From contig JAFVNW010000047.1 in the NCBI GenBank assembly GCA_017506175.1, positions 1 to 62,388 of the forward strand: a stretch of 62,388 nucleotides of DNA. The letters are read 5' to 3'. A program made the translations under genes and the position numbers. The notes under the pieces are model-generated. The model made no database searches, had not been told where the DNA came from, and saw nothing but the letters and a program-made list of their open reading frames with translations. How positions within the stretch are numbered: position 1 is the stretch's first letter; each line of letters begins with the position of its first letter. Shown piece after piece: positions 43,745-51,504 of the stretch. The DNA comes from Bacteroidales bacterium. Its GTDB lineage: Bacteria > Bacteroidota > Bacteroidia > Bacteroidales > WCHB1-69.

Positions 43745-46600
43745 ATGGTAATCAAAGACGATTTTACAACCCGCCACAACGGACCTTCCTGCGAGGAGGC
43801 CCAGAAAATGTTACAGACCATCGGTGTCCAATCGATGGATGAACTGATTGAGAAGACCGTTCCGGCAGCCATCCGCCTGCCGAAGCCGCTCGACCTGCCC
43901 GAAGGCATGCAAGAGGGCGAATACCTCAACCTTATCAACGCCAAGATGGCCAAGAACAAAATGTACCGCTCCTTCATTGGAATGGGCCACTACAACACCT
44001 ATACCCCCGCCGTGATTCTGCGCAACGTGTTCGAGAACCCCGGCTGGTACACCGCCTACACCCCCTATCAGGCCGAGATTTCACAGGGCCGTATCGAAGC
44101 CCTCCTCAACTACCAGACCATGGTCAGCTCCCTCACCGCCATGCCGATGGCCAACGCCTCTATGTTGGACGATGCTACCGCTGCCGGCGAGATGATGCTG
44201 ATGTTCTTCCGCTGCCGCACCCGCGAACAGCAGAAAAACAACGTCCATAAATACTTCGTTTCTGAAGGCGTGTTCCCGCACTGCATCGGCGTGATGCAGA
44301 CCAACGCCGCCGCTCAAGGCATCGAACTGGTCATCGGCAAAGCCGACAAAGTGGAACTCGACGAGACCTTCTTCGGCGCGATGATCCAGTACCCCAACTA
44401 CTGGGGCGGCATCCACGATTTCGCCGCTTTCACCGCCAAGTGCCACGAGCTCAAGATTTTCGTGGGCGTTGCCACCGACCTGTACGCCCTCACGCTCCTC
44501 ACTCCTCCCGGTGAATGGGGCGCCGACTGCGTGACCGGTTCCACCCAGCGTTTCGGCATCCCGATGGGCTTCGGCTCACCGGCCGCCGGCTTCTACGCCT
44601 GCACCGAGGAGTTCAAGCGCCAGATGCCCGGCCGTATCATCGGCATTACCGTTGACGCCGAAGGCGGTCGCGCCGTGCGTATGGCCCTCCAGATGCGCGA
44701 ACAGCACATCAAGCGCGAGAAAGCCACCTCCAACATCTGCACCGCCAGCGCCCTCACCGCCATCATGGCTGGCTTCTACGCCATGTGGCACGGTGCCGAA
44801 GGTCTGCGCAACAAAGCCACCAAAATCAACGTGCTGGCTGGCGTGCTGGCTTCCGAAGCGGCCAAATACGGTTTCAAACAGTACAACGAATACTATTTCG
44901 ACACCCTCTGCCTCGAAACACCCGAAGGTCTCACCTGCGAGGATGTGAAGAAGGTGGCCCTGTCGAAGGAGATCAACCTCTGCTACCACTGCGAGCGTTG
45001 CTTCACCGTCTCCCTCGACGAGACCGTGACCTTGAAGGATGTCAACGCCATCCTCGAGGTGCTGGCCATCACCGCCGGCAAGACCTTCACTCCGTATGTG
45101 TGCCAGGGCAACTGCGTTCCCGACCTCCACATTCCGGAAAACCTGAAACGCAAATCTGAAATCCTTACGCAGGAAATCTTCCACAAATATCATTCCGAAA
45201 CGGAGATGATGCGTTATATGAAGATGTTGGAAATCAAGGATTTGTCGCTCAACCGCGCGATGATTCCGCTGGGAAGCTGCACCATGAAGCTCAACGCTGC
45301 TGCCGAGATGCTGCCGCTGAGCTGGGCCGCTACCTGCAACATCCATCCTTACGCTCCCGCCGACCAGACGCAGGGCTACCTCGAAATGATTGACGAGATG
45401 AGCCACTGGCTGTGCACCATCACCGGTTTCAAGGCCATGTCGTTCCAGCCCAACTCCGGTGCTGCTGGCGAGTATGCCGGTCTGACCGTCATCCGCAACT
45501 ACCTGCACCACATCGGTCAGGGACACCGCAACATCTGCCTGATTCCCGCCTCCGCGCACGGCACCAACCCTGCCTCTTCCGCCAAGGCTGGCTTCCAGGT
45601 CTGCGTGGTGAAATCGACCGAGGACGGTGAAATCGACGTGAACGACCTCCGCGAGAAGGCCGAGGCCAACCGCGACAACCTCGCCTGCCTCATGATCACC
45701 TATCCCTCCACGCACGGTGTGTTCGAGGAAGCGGTGCTCGACATCATCAAGATTGTACACGAGAACGGTGGCCAGGTGTATATGGACGGTGCCAACATGA
45801 ACGCGCAGGTGGGCTTGACCTCCCCCGGCACGATGGGCGCCGACGTGTGCCACCTCAACCTGCACAAGACCTTTGCCATGCCTCACGGCGGTGGCGGTCC
45901 CGGCGTGGGCACCATCTGCGTGGCCGAGCACCTCGTTGACTTCCTGCCGAAGCATGCTTTGACCACCGTTGGCGGCAAAAACGGCAGTCAGGTGGCCTCC
46001 TCGCCTTACGGCAGCGCCTACCTGTTGCCCATCACCTACGGCTACCTCAAGATGCTGGGCGGCGAGGGCTTGAAGCACGTCACAGAGTGCGCTATCCTGA
46101 ACGCCAACTACATCCGTGCCCGTTTGCAGAACGACTATAAGATTTTGTACACCGGCAAGAACGGCATGTGCGCCCACGAGATGATTCTCGACTGCAACGA
46201 GTTCGAGAAGAGCTGCGGCGTGCAGGTGGGCGACATCGCCAAGCGTTTGATGGACTACGGTTTCCACGCTCCCACCGTGGCCTTCCCAGTACACGGCACT
46301 TTGATGGTGGAGCCCACCGAGAGCGAGCCGCTGAGCGAGCTCGACCGTTTCTGCGACGCCATGCTCTCCATCCGTCAGGAGATCCGCGACATTGAAGAGG
46401 GCAAGGCCGACCGCGTGAACAACGTCATCAAGCGCGCCCCGCACACGATGGGTGTGGTTTGCGCCGACACGTGGGATCGTCCCTACACCCGCCATCAGGC
46501 TGCCTTCCCGATGCCCGTCGCCGACAAGTACTGGCCGACCGTCAGCAAGATCGACGACGCCTTCGGCGACAGAAATTTGGTCTGCGTGCTGGAGAAATGA
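43745..46600 (+). CDS. gcvP: Glycine dehydrogenase (decarboxylating), P protein
   Basis: A 951-residue PLP enzyme, the decarboxylating component of the glycine cleavage system. It is the fused form with both halves in one chain. The PLP lysine is in CHLNLHKTFAMPHGGGGPG. FIGMGHYNTYTPAVILRN and IPLGSCTMKLNAAAEM are typical. No gcvT, gcvH or lpd is nearby. G+C and C-ending codons are much higher than in the genes that follow, suggesting strong expression. The last 90 or so bases are duplicated at 51205-51298. Confidence 0.98.
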   Translation: MVIKDDFTTRHNGPSCEEAQKMLQTIGVQSMDELIEKTVPAAIRLPKPLDLPEGMQEGEYLNLINAKMAKNKMYRSFIGMGHYNTYTPAVILRNVFENPGWYTAYTPYQAEISQGRIEALLNYQTMVSSLTAMPMANASMLDDATAAGEMMLMFFRCRTREQQKNNVHKYFVSEGVFPHCIGVMQTNAAAQGIELVIGKADKVELDETFFGAMIQYPNYWGGIHDFAAFTAKCHELKIFVGVATDLYALTLLTPPGEWGADCVTGSTQRFGIPMGFGSPAAGFYACTEEFKRQMPGRIIGITVDAEGGRAVRMALQMREQHIKREKATSNICTASALTAIMAGFYAMWHGAEGLRNKATKINVLAGVLASEAAKYGFKQYNEYYFDTLCLETPEGLTCEDVKKVALSKEINLCYHCERCFTVSLDETVTLKDVNAILEVLAITAGKTFTPYVCQGNCVPDLHIPENLKRKSEILTQEIFHKYHSETEMMRYMKMLEIKDLSLNRAMIPLGSCTMKLNAAAEMLPLSWAATCNIHPYAPADQTQGYLEMIDEMSHWLCTITGFKAMSFQPNSGAAGEYAGLTVIRNYLHHIGQGHRNICLIPASAHGTNPASSAKAGFQVCVVKSTEDGEIDVNDLREKAEANRDNLACLMITYPSTHGVFEEAVLDIIKIVHENGGQVYMDGANMNAQVGLTSPGTMGADVCHLNLHKTFAMPHGGGGPGVGTICVAEHLVDFLPKHALTTVGGKNGSQVASSPYGSAYLLPITYGYLKMLGGEGLKHVTECAILNANYIRARLQNDYKILYTGKNGMCAHEMILDCNEFEKSCGVQVGDIAKRLMDYGFHAPTVAFPVHGTLMVEPTESEPLSELDRFCDAMLSIRQEIRDIEEGKADRVNNVIKRAPHTMGVVCADTWDRPYTRHQAAFPMPVADKYWPTVSKIDDAFGDRNLVCVLEK

Positions 46601-46627
46601 GAATTGAAAACTGAAAATTGAAATGCC

Positions 46628-46870
46628 ATGTGTACGTATAACATCACATTGAATGATTCGTTGGTTGACAAAGTTCGTCCTGTATTTGCTGATGAGCAAT
46701 CGTTAAAGCATTGGATACAGGAGCAGGTTTCATTGGCTATGGAACGCCTTGCCAACAACGAACAAGAGGTGACAGCGCAACACGAAATGATCAAAGATAG
46801 TCTGACTAAAGCTTTTGATGAAATGCATTCTGGGAAAACTCTAAAGAATGCCCGAACTCTTTTTCACTGA
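46628..46870 (+). CDS. Antitoxin of a RelBE-type pair
   Basis: An 80-residue protein just upstream of a RelE-like toxin gene. The N-terminal part (MCTYNITLNDSLVDKVRPVF, then LKHWIQEQVSLAMERLA) resembles the ribbon-helix-helix DNA-binding end of Bacteroidetes type II antitoxins. The C-terminus (MHSGKTLKNARTLFH) would wrap the toxin. It probably represses its own operon. The toxin start is 9 nt after its stop. The preceding 20 nt are imperfect repeats of AATTGAAA. Confidence 0.78.
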   Translation: MCTYNITLNDSLVDKVRPVFADEQSLKHWIQEQVSLAMERLANNEQEVTAQHEMIKDSLTKAFDEMHSGKTLKNARTLFH

Positions 46871-46879
46871 TAATACTTG

Positions 46880-47227
46880 ATGATGACTGTTACTATTGAC
46901 TACTTACCCGAATTTGAACATCGCGCAAAAGTATTGGCAAAAAAGTACAAGTCGTTTGTATCAGACTTCAATATTTTTCTTGACGAGCTGGAGCGCAATC
47001 CCTTTGGTGGAGAATCGTTAGGACATAACACATACAAATTTCGTATGGCAATCGCATCAAAGGGGAAAGGTAAAAGTGGTGGAGCAAGGGTCATAACTTA
47101 TAATGTTCATCAAAAGGAAGAAGACGTTGTCATCACATTGATGTCTATATATGACAAATCTGAAATCAGCAATGTATCAGATGCATACTTACGGCAATTG
47201 ATAGCAATTATAGAAGGGGGACAGTGA
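46880..47227 (+). CDS. RelE/ParE-superfamily toxin
   Basis: A 115-residue toxin-like protein. The fold is suggested by the N-terminal helices (DYLPEFEHRAKVLAKKYKS), then DLNIFLDEL-type FNIFLDELERNPF, and the core KFRMAIASKGKGKSGGARVIT, YNVHQKEEDVVITLMSIYDKSE. This layout matches RelE-like ribosome-dependent mRNA interferases. The catalytic residues cannot be assigned with certainty. Two ATGs lie in a row at 46880 and 46883. A folded element begins 34 nt after the stop. Confidence 0.8.
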   Translation: MMTVTIDYLPEFEHRAKVLAKKYKSFVSDFNIFLDELERNPFGGESLGHNTYKFRMAIASKGKGKSGGARVITYNVHQKEEDVVITLMSIYDKSEISNVSDAYLRQLIAIIEGGQ

Positions 47228-47260
47228 TGTCCGCCCCTTCTATTTGTTTAATTTTTATAT

Positions 47261-47487
47261 TCACCAAACCGAATGCCTATGAATAAATAATGGTCTAAAG
47301 ACATAAACATAAAAGCGTTTGCTTTATTGGGATTTCTTTCAATCTTCGACACATTGCAATGACCATCCCCGATACAGTGAAGCGTTCACGCATTCGCGTG
47401 GGCTATTCTGTATGTTGGTGGTCATGGGAGTCGAAGCCCGAAAGAACCGACAAATATAAAAGCAGAAGTGGTCCACGCTTTTTTGTT
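47261..47487 (+). ncRNA. Folded element, copy 1 (unknown class)
   Basis: A long, nearly unbroken hairpin. Pairs: TATG/CATA (47278/47308) around GTC-TAAA-GAC; closing stem AAAAGCGT/ACGCTTTT (47311-47318/47475-47482); TTCTTTC/GAAAGAA (47334/47440); CTTCGAC/GTCGAAG (47344/47430); ATGACCA/TGGTCAT (47359/47419); ATACAG/CTGTAT (47372/47408); CACGC-ATTC-GCGTG (47387-47400). The T-run at 47479-47484 would stop transcription on the plus strand. It shares the 5' stretch TCACCAAACnGAATGCCTAT, the loop-side GCGTGGGCT and the 3' CCACGCTTTTTT with copy 2, but stems differ in sequence. Position: directly after the RelE-like toxin gene. Confidence 0.65.
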
Positions 47488-47577
47488 GTCTGATGTTGGA
47501 AGGATAGGACTGCGAAAAATATTTTCAAAAATTTATTAACCGATGTGCTCGATGGGATATAACGGAGCAGGTAATTA

Positions 47578-48078
47578 ATGATAAAGAGATTTTTTACTAT
47601 TATTATGATTTTGGCTCTTCTTTGCTCCTGCCATAAGGATGATGATGCCATCTCAATTAATAATTCTGAAGATATTGAAAATTACTGTATTGAGAATGGA
47701 TGGAGTGAGGTAAATATAAATGTTAATAGAGAGATGAACAACACCATGCAAAGTGGGGGGCATGCTGCTTGTATTTGGGATGAAACTCAAAATTGTTTCA
47801 TATCATATCGAGGTAATTTGACTTTTGAAAACTGTAATTATAGTTGCCAAGATTTGAAATTGTATTCTAATTTTAGTGATTTAGTGAATGCAGCAACTCC
47901 TCCTATGAATGGTTTTATTGATGCGTTTACAGTTGAAGATGAGAAATTCGTAATTCAGCACAATTTTTTTGCGGATGTGAATGATTATAATAGCAGATTT
48001 GATGGTTATGTAAAAATCTATATGAAAAAAATAAATTCTCAAGTAATAAAAGTTTATTATAAAGGATGTTCTTGGTAA
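47578..48078 (+). CDS. Hypothetical lipoprotein
   Basis: A 166-residue protein with a lipoprotein signal (MIKRFFTIIMILALLCSC, lipid-bearing Cys18) and an acidic start of the mature part (HKDDD). The rest has scattered Cys (ENYCIENGW, HAACIWDETQNCF, ENCNYSCQD) and no recognised domain. Codons are AT-rich, unlike gcvP. It lies between folded element 1 and the first terminator/promoter module. Confidence 0.7.
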   Translation: MIKRFFTIIMILALLCSCHKDDDAISINNSEDIENYCIENGWSEVNINVNREMNNTMQSGGHAACIWDETQNCFISYRGNLTFENCNYSCQDLKLYSNFSDLVNAATPPMNGFIDAFTVEDEKFVIQHNFFADVNDYNSRFDGYVKIYMKKINSQVIKVYYKGCSW

Positions 48079-48193
48079 ACATATAATCAATCTAAGGATG
48101 ATTGGGTGACATTGTGTGACTGTAAATTTCGTTAGACACACCTCAAGTCTATACCAAATCGTCTTGGAATCCTTGACAAGTAGCTAAAAGTTG

Positions 48194-48232
48194 AAAGTAG
48201 GAAGTGGCTGGAGGTTGCTTCCTACTTTTTTT
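48194..48232 (+). terminator. Repeated island terminator, copy A
   Basis: AAAGTAGGAAG (48194-48204) and CTTCCTACTTT (48218-48228), an 11-bp stem followed by T. Near-identical copies occur at 49361, 51330 (degenerate) and 52094. Confidence 0.9.
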
Positions 48233-48249
48233 GATACCTTGTGCTGAGA

Positions 48250-48349
48250 TGCCTATGAATAATTCGCGTAATCTGCGCAATTCGTGGTTGGTTTTCGGGA
48301 AAGTTGTATTTTTGCAGCCTAAAATCAAAGAATGCTTTAAGTAGCAGAT
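48250..48349. repeat. 100-bp promoter-bearing repeat, copy 1
   Basis: These 100 bases match 52172-52271 with two mismatches seen by eye, in the same orientation. The unit contains the -7 box of the downstream gene and starts TGCCTATGAATAA, a phrase also present at the 5' end of both folded elements. A 35-bp part recurs at 51424-51458. Confidence 0.9.
48307..48314 (+). promoter_or_regulatory. -7 box for the 48407 lipoprotein
   Basis: TATTTTTG followed by CAGCC, within the 100-bp repeat; leader of about 85 nt. Confidence 0.6.
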
Positions 48350-48406
48350 GTAGAGATATAAGCAATTGATAATTCAGAGCATTTAATCAATAATTAAATT
48401 TCGAAA

Positions 48407-49339
48407 ATGAAAAAGATATTTTATGTAGTAATCGCTGTTTGTATGGGGTTGACCGCATGCAACAAAGAAGGTCGTTTTACACCAAAACACAAAATCGCGA
48501 CAATTTATGAATCATATTCAGATCACAGCGAAATATGGAATAGTGAACTTGGCTATTGGGAGTATTCCGATGAAACGACCCCAAAGTATCTTAGTGAAAA
48601 ATGGACGTGGGACGGAAAAACCTTATCAAGTATTCAATTATATTATGAAGATGGTTCCCCTTGGTATACCGAAAATTTTGAATATGAAAACAAGAGAATT
48701 AGCAAAGTGACCTACTCTTCCCAGTCGGAATGGGGGCTGCAAGGACACTGGGAGTTCAGCTACGATAAGAATGGACTTGTCAAAGCTGATTTGTACAGTG
48801 GGAACGACATTTATTTAGGTGTTGATTTTACTCATAACAAGAATGGCAAGATTTCAGAGGTGCGTTGGACATATTTCGAGGATTATTATAAAAAAGAGGG
48901 CTTCCCGTTGCAGAGATCTATCCTTCGTCTCATTCTGCCATCCGACAATCAGCAAATTCTTAAAAGGGCCGAAGATAAAATGCTGGATCACGCAATGGCT
49001 AAAGGTGTTTATTCTTACACGCTAAAATATGAATGGGATGGCGGCAATGTAAAACGGGTGACAGATGATGATGGCTGGCAGGTTGAGTATGAATACGACG
49101 ATATGACAAACCCTTTATATGGATTGTTGGACAACCATTTGTTTGGAGATGGAAATTTGTATGACTACGTCATATCAAAAAACAATGTTGTAAAGGAGCA
49201 ATATAAATCTGGGAATAAGGAATACACATATCGCTATGACAAGAAACTGCCCACAGTGAAAATTTGCGTTGATAAAGATGAAACTAATCCCTATCATCGT
49301 TTCACAGATACGCACACTACATACTATGAGTACGAATAA
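48407..49339 (+). CDS. Lipoprotein with repeated WxYD/YE-type strands
   Basis: A 310-residue lipoprotein (MKKIFYVVIAVCMGLTAC, Cys18). The mature part repeats short hairpins such as KWTWDGKTLSSIQLYYEDG, NFEYENKRISKVTYSS, EFSYDKNGLVKADLYSG and KYEWDGGNVKRVTDDDGW. This resembles the YD/RHS-like strands of Bacteroidetes lipoproteins in the DUF4595 group. The match is from memory and the function is unknown. It has a repeat-borne promoter upstream and the repeated terminator downstream. Confidence 0.75.
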   Translation: MKKIFYVVIAVCMGLTACNKEGRFTPKHKIATIYESYSDHSEIWNSELGYWEYSDETTPKYLSEKWTWDGKTLSSIQLYYEDGSPWYTENFEYENKRISKVTYSSQSEWGLQGHWEFSYDKNGLVKADLYSGNDIYLGVDFTHNKNGKISEVRWTYFEDYYKKEGFPLQRSILRLILPSDNQQILKRAEDKMLDHAMAKGVYSYTLKYEWDGGNVKRVTDDDGWQVEYEYDDMTNPLYGLLDNHLFGDGNLYDYVISKNNVVKEQYKSGNKEYTYRYDKKLPTVKICVDKDETNPYHRFTDTHTTYYEYE

Positions 49340-49360
49340 TTGATAATTGAAGTTTTTTCC

Positions 49361-49397
49361 AAGTAGGAAGTGGCTGAAGGTTGCTTCCTACTTTTTT
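49361..49397 (+). terminator. Repeated island terminator, copy B
   Basis: AAGTAGGAAG (49361-49370) and CTTCCTACTT (49384-49393) followed by six T. The flanks AGTGGCTGAAGGTTG match copy A. Confidence 0.9.
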
Positions 49398-49427
49398 GTT
49401 GAAGTGTGGATTATTGTTGAAAAGTTG

Positions 49428-49435
49428 TATCTTTG
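49428..49435 (+). promoter_or_regulatory. -7 box for the PIN toxin-antitoxin pair
   Basis: TATCTTTG followed by CGGCC, 19 nt before the antitoxin ATG. Confidence 0.65.
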
Positions 49436-49454
49436 CGGCCTAAAAAAGGAAACC

Positions 49455-49730
49455 ATGAAAAATACATCCTCTTATCATGCGTCCGCTGCAATGAGCAACC
49501 TGTGGTCATATTTACAGGGACTTTCGTTGTCATCGGAAGACAGACATTGGCTTGCAGACAAGTTATTGGAAAAGAAGGAGAAAAAAGCAAAAAAAGAGCT
49601 GGTTTTCCCGCATATTGATGCGGATTTCAAGCCATCTCCTGAATTACTTGCAATGAGTTGTGGCCCGCTTCCCGAGGGTTTCGATGTGGATAAGGAATTG
49701 GATAATATGTGGGAGGAATGGGCGAAATGA
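49455..49730 (+). CDS. Putative antitoxin of a VapBC-type pair
   Basis: A 91-residue protein upstream of a PIN-domain gene, overlapping it by ATGA. MSNLWSYLQGLSLSSEDRHWLADKLLEKK is a helical segment and the acidic C-terminus (DVDKELDNMWEEWAK) resembles toxin-wrapping tails of Bacteroidetes VapC antitoxins. No AbrB or ribbon-helix-helix motif was clear. The ATG at 49455 is chosen because the -7 box at 49428-49435 excludes the earlier start of the frame. Confidence 0.75.
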   Translation: MKNTSSYHASAAMSNLWSYLQGLSLSSEDRHWLADKLLEKKEKKAKKELVFPHIDADFKPSPELLAMSCGPLPEGFDVDKELDNMWEEWAK

Positions 49731-50140
49731 AAGCATTTTTAGACACCAATGTAATTATTGATTTTCTCGGAGAAAGGGAGCCATTCTATCAAGACGCTGC
49801 TTGTATTTTTGAAATGCTGCGAAAAAGGAAAGTTAATTTAATCACCTCTGCATTAACGCTTGTGAATTGTGCATATATCTTGAAAAAAGCTTATTCACAG
49901 GATGTTATGTTGCCAAAAATAAAATGGCTGTGTGATGTTTTAGACATTACGCCCATAGATGAAGCGTCCATTATCAATGCTATTCAACATAAGGGAACTG
50001 ATTTTGAGGACACCATACAATATTATTCTGCTCTACCATACCAGCCTGATGTGATTATTACTCGCGATAAGAAAGGATTTTCAGATTTGGATATTCTTGT
50101 AATGACTCCTGCGGAGTTTATAGAGAGAAGTAGGAGATAA
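49727..50140 (+). CDS. PIN-domain toxin, VapC-like
   Basis: A 137-residue PIN-domain nuclease. The first Asp lies in MKAFLDTNVIIDFLGERE (D6 with D12), the middle acidic residues in the ITPIDEASI region, and the late Asp in TDFEDTIQYYSA, followed by VIITRDKKGFSDL and the PAEFI end. Such toxins cut tRNA or rRNA. The start ATG overlaps the antitoxin stop (ATGA), so the two are co-translated. Folded element 2 begins 21 nt after the stop. Confidence 0.92.
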   Translation: MKAFLDTNVIIDFLGEREPFYQDAACIFEMLRKRKVNLITSALTLVNCAYILKKAYSQDVMLPKIKWLCDVLDITPIDEASIINAIQHKGTDFEDTIQYYSALPYQPDVIITRDKKGFSDLDILVMTPAEFIERSRR

Positions 50141-50160
50141 TCACCATATAACAAAATTAT

Positions 50161-50410
50161 TCACCAAACAGAATGCCTATGAACAAAACCGCATAATTCA
50201 TTTATGCACACCATAGAATCGGAAAAAGCGAAGTGGCTTATACACTGGATCCCTTGAAACTTGGACACTTTCAAATAGGACATTCCCAGAGTAAAGCAAC
50301 GGCGCTCCCGCCAATAGGCGTGGGCTTTACTCGTTGTAATTGGGAATGTCAGGTTGTCCAAGACCTCAAGGAATCCAATGAAAGCGACAAAGGTGCCACG
50401 CTTTTTTTGT
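50161..50410 (+). ncRNA. Folded element, copy 2 (unknown class)
   Basis: Same layout as copy 1 with different bases. Pairs: CTATG/CATAG (50177/50212) around GCATAA/TTATGC (50191/50202); closing stem AAAAAGC/GCTTTTT plus GTGGC/GCCAC (50223-50237/50395-50406); TGGAT/ATCCA (50246/50373); CCTTGA/TCAAGG (50252/50366); CTTGGACA/TGTCCAAG (50260/50355); GACATTCCCA/TGGGAATGTC (50279-50288/50341-50350); GAGTAAAGC/GCTTTACTC (50289/50324); CGCC-AATA-GGCG (50309-50320). A seven-T run ends it. It directly follows the PIN toxin gene, as copy 1 follows the RelE toxin gene. Confidence 0.7.
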
Positions 50411-50495
50411 GTGCAACAATATTCATACTCTGGGCACGACCAACGGAGTTTCCGATAGCCGTAAAATGGAGGAATATTTTATAAATCAATAAATT

Positions 50496-50783
50496 ATGAG
50501 TAAAATTAGAATTGGAGCCGACGAACTGATTCTGTGGCTTCGCAAAAACGGAAAGGAAGTGAATACACCTAACGATGAAATTCACGGGTTAGGTGTTAAA
50601 ATCAGAAGAACCATTGAACAATTGGGAGGAAATATTGTGGAAGAAAATCATGAGTGCTATTGGGCAAATAAAGATGGGGATAAGAATATTGGGCAATATC
50701 AGCTTCCTAAAACAGCGGCTCAATATGAAATTTCAATTGAAAAACTCACAGAATTATATACACAATTAAATTGCATGGAATAA
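50496..50783 (+). CDS. Hypothetical protein
   Basis: A 95-residue soluble protein with no recognised domain (MSKIRIGADELILWLRKNG, then LGVKIRRTIEQLGGNIVEE). It is rich in charged residues and helices and has no signal peptide. The frame ends in TAATG, shared with the next gene. It lies just after folded element 2, the position taken by a lipoprotein gene after element 1. Confidence 0.6.
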   Translation: MSKIRIGADELILWLRKNGKEVNTPNDEIHGLGVKIRRTIEQLGGNIVEENHECYWANKDGDKNIGQYQLPKTAAQYEISIEKLTELYTQLNCME

Positions 50784-51160
50784 TGAAAAAAATATCTTTT
50801 ACATTATTGTTAATACTATCTGTTTGGGGAGTATTGGGGCAGAATTTAGATTCTTTAGCCACACCATACGAGCAGAATCGTTTTGAATTGGCTAAAAGTA
50901 CTGTTGAAAAAATGATACAATATATCTCTTATGATGAAGCAATAGTATGGACTGAAAAATTTTCTTATGCCAATGGTTCAAAATGGAGATTTATAACCAC
51001 ATGCGAAGAGTTTGTGGAGTATGTTTATTCAACAAAAGGATATTATGCTCCTGTTGGGAATTGTTATCAGGCATATCTCAGACAAAAAAAGGCTTTGGAA
51101 CAGACTAAAACGGCTATGGATATTCAACGCGAAAAACAACGAGCTGTGAGAAATGAATAA
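50783..51160 (+). CDS. Hypothetical exported protein
   Basis: A 125-residue protein with a signal peptide (MKKISFTLLLILSVWGVLGQ). The mature part is mostly helical (QNRFELAKSTVEKMIQYIS, then AYLRQKKALEQTKTAMDIQREKQ). No family recognised. The ATG at 50783 overlaps the stop of the previous gene by one base; a TTG four codons earlier is less likely. Confidence 0.65.
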   Translation: MKKISFTLLLILSVWGVLGQNLDSLATPYEQNRFELAKSTVEKMIQYISYDEAIVWTEKFSYANGSKWRFITTCEEFVEYVYSTKGYYAPVGNCYQAYLRQKKALEQTKTAMDIQREKQRAVRNE

Positions 51161-51204
51161 CAAGTAAAGTCACTTCATAGTTTCTTTAGTAGCACCATTC
51201 CCTC

Positions 51205-51298
51205 CCCGATGCCCGTCGCCGACAAGTACTGGCCGACCGTCAGCAAGATCGACGATGCATTTGGGGATAGAAACTTGGTGTGCGTGCTGGAGAAGTAG
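51205..51298 (+). pseudogene. Displaced gcvP 3' end
   Basis: Codes for PMPVADKYWPTVSKIDDAF, then GDRNLVCVLEK and TAG, the last 31 residues of gcvP. The first 51 bases (51205-51255) are identical to 46507-46557. The last 43 differ from the gcvP end by eight silent changes and a different stop codon, with no amino-acid change. No other part of gcvP is present. Confidence 0.92.
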
Positions 51299-51329
51299 TT
51301 AAAAGTTGAGAGTTAAAAGTTAAAAGTTC

Positions 51330-51359
51330 AAAGTAAGGGTAGGTTGCTTCCTACTTTTT
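51330..51359 (+). terminator. Repeated island terminator, copy C (degenerate)
   Basis: AAAGTA (51330-51335) and TACTTT (51352-51357) with the shared inner phrase AGGTTGCTTCC. It is shorter than the other copies and follows the gcvP relic. Confidence 0.65.
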
Positions 51360-51468
51360 CTTTAGCAGAATAGGCTGAGCTTTGCAGGAAAAAATCTGCG
51401 AATTTCTGCGCTGTCTGCGGGAAATAATTCGCGTAATCTGCGCAATCCGTGGTTGATTAAAAAAAATG

Positions 51469-51476
51469 TATCTTTG
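51469..51476 (+). promoter_or_regulatory. -7 box for the 51505 gene
   Basis: TATCTTTG followed by CCGCC, 28 nt before the ATG, just after the 35-bp partial promoter repeat (51424-51458). Confidence 0.65.
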
Positions 51477-51504
51477 CCGCCTAATTTCCAAAACATTAAA
51501 GAAT

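Noticed and set aside
44576-46699. 707-codon open frame on the minus strand
   Set aside because: It lies antisense to gcvP, is rich in Val, Ala, His and Gly from C-ending codons on the other strand, and has no family match. It is a shadow of gcvP codon bias.
47261-50410. Integron attC sites as the identity of the two folded elements
   Set aside because: The position after cassette-like genes fits, but neither copy has convincing RYYYAAC and GTTRRRY core sites and no integrase gene is present. Kept only as an alternative.
47261-50410. Retron msr-msd RNA
   Set aside because: The short 5' hairpin plus long hairpin is similar in outline, but no reverse transcriptase gene or effector is nearby.
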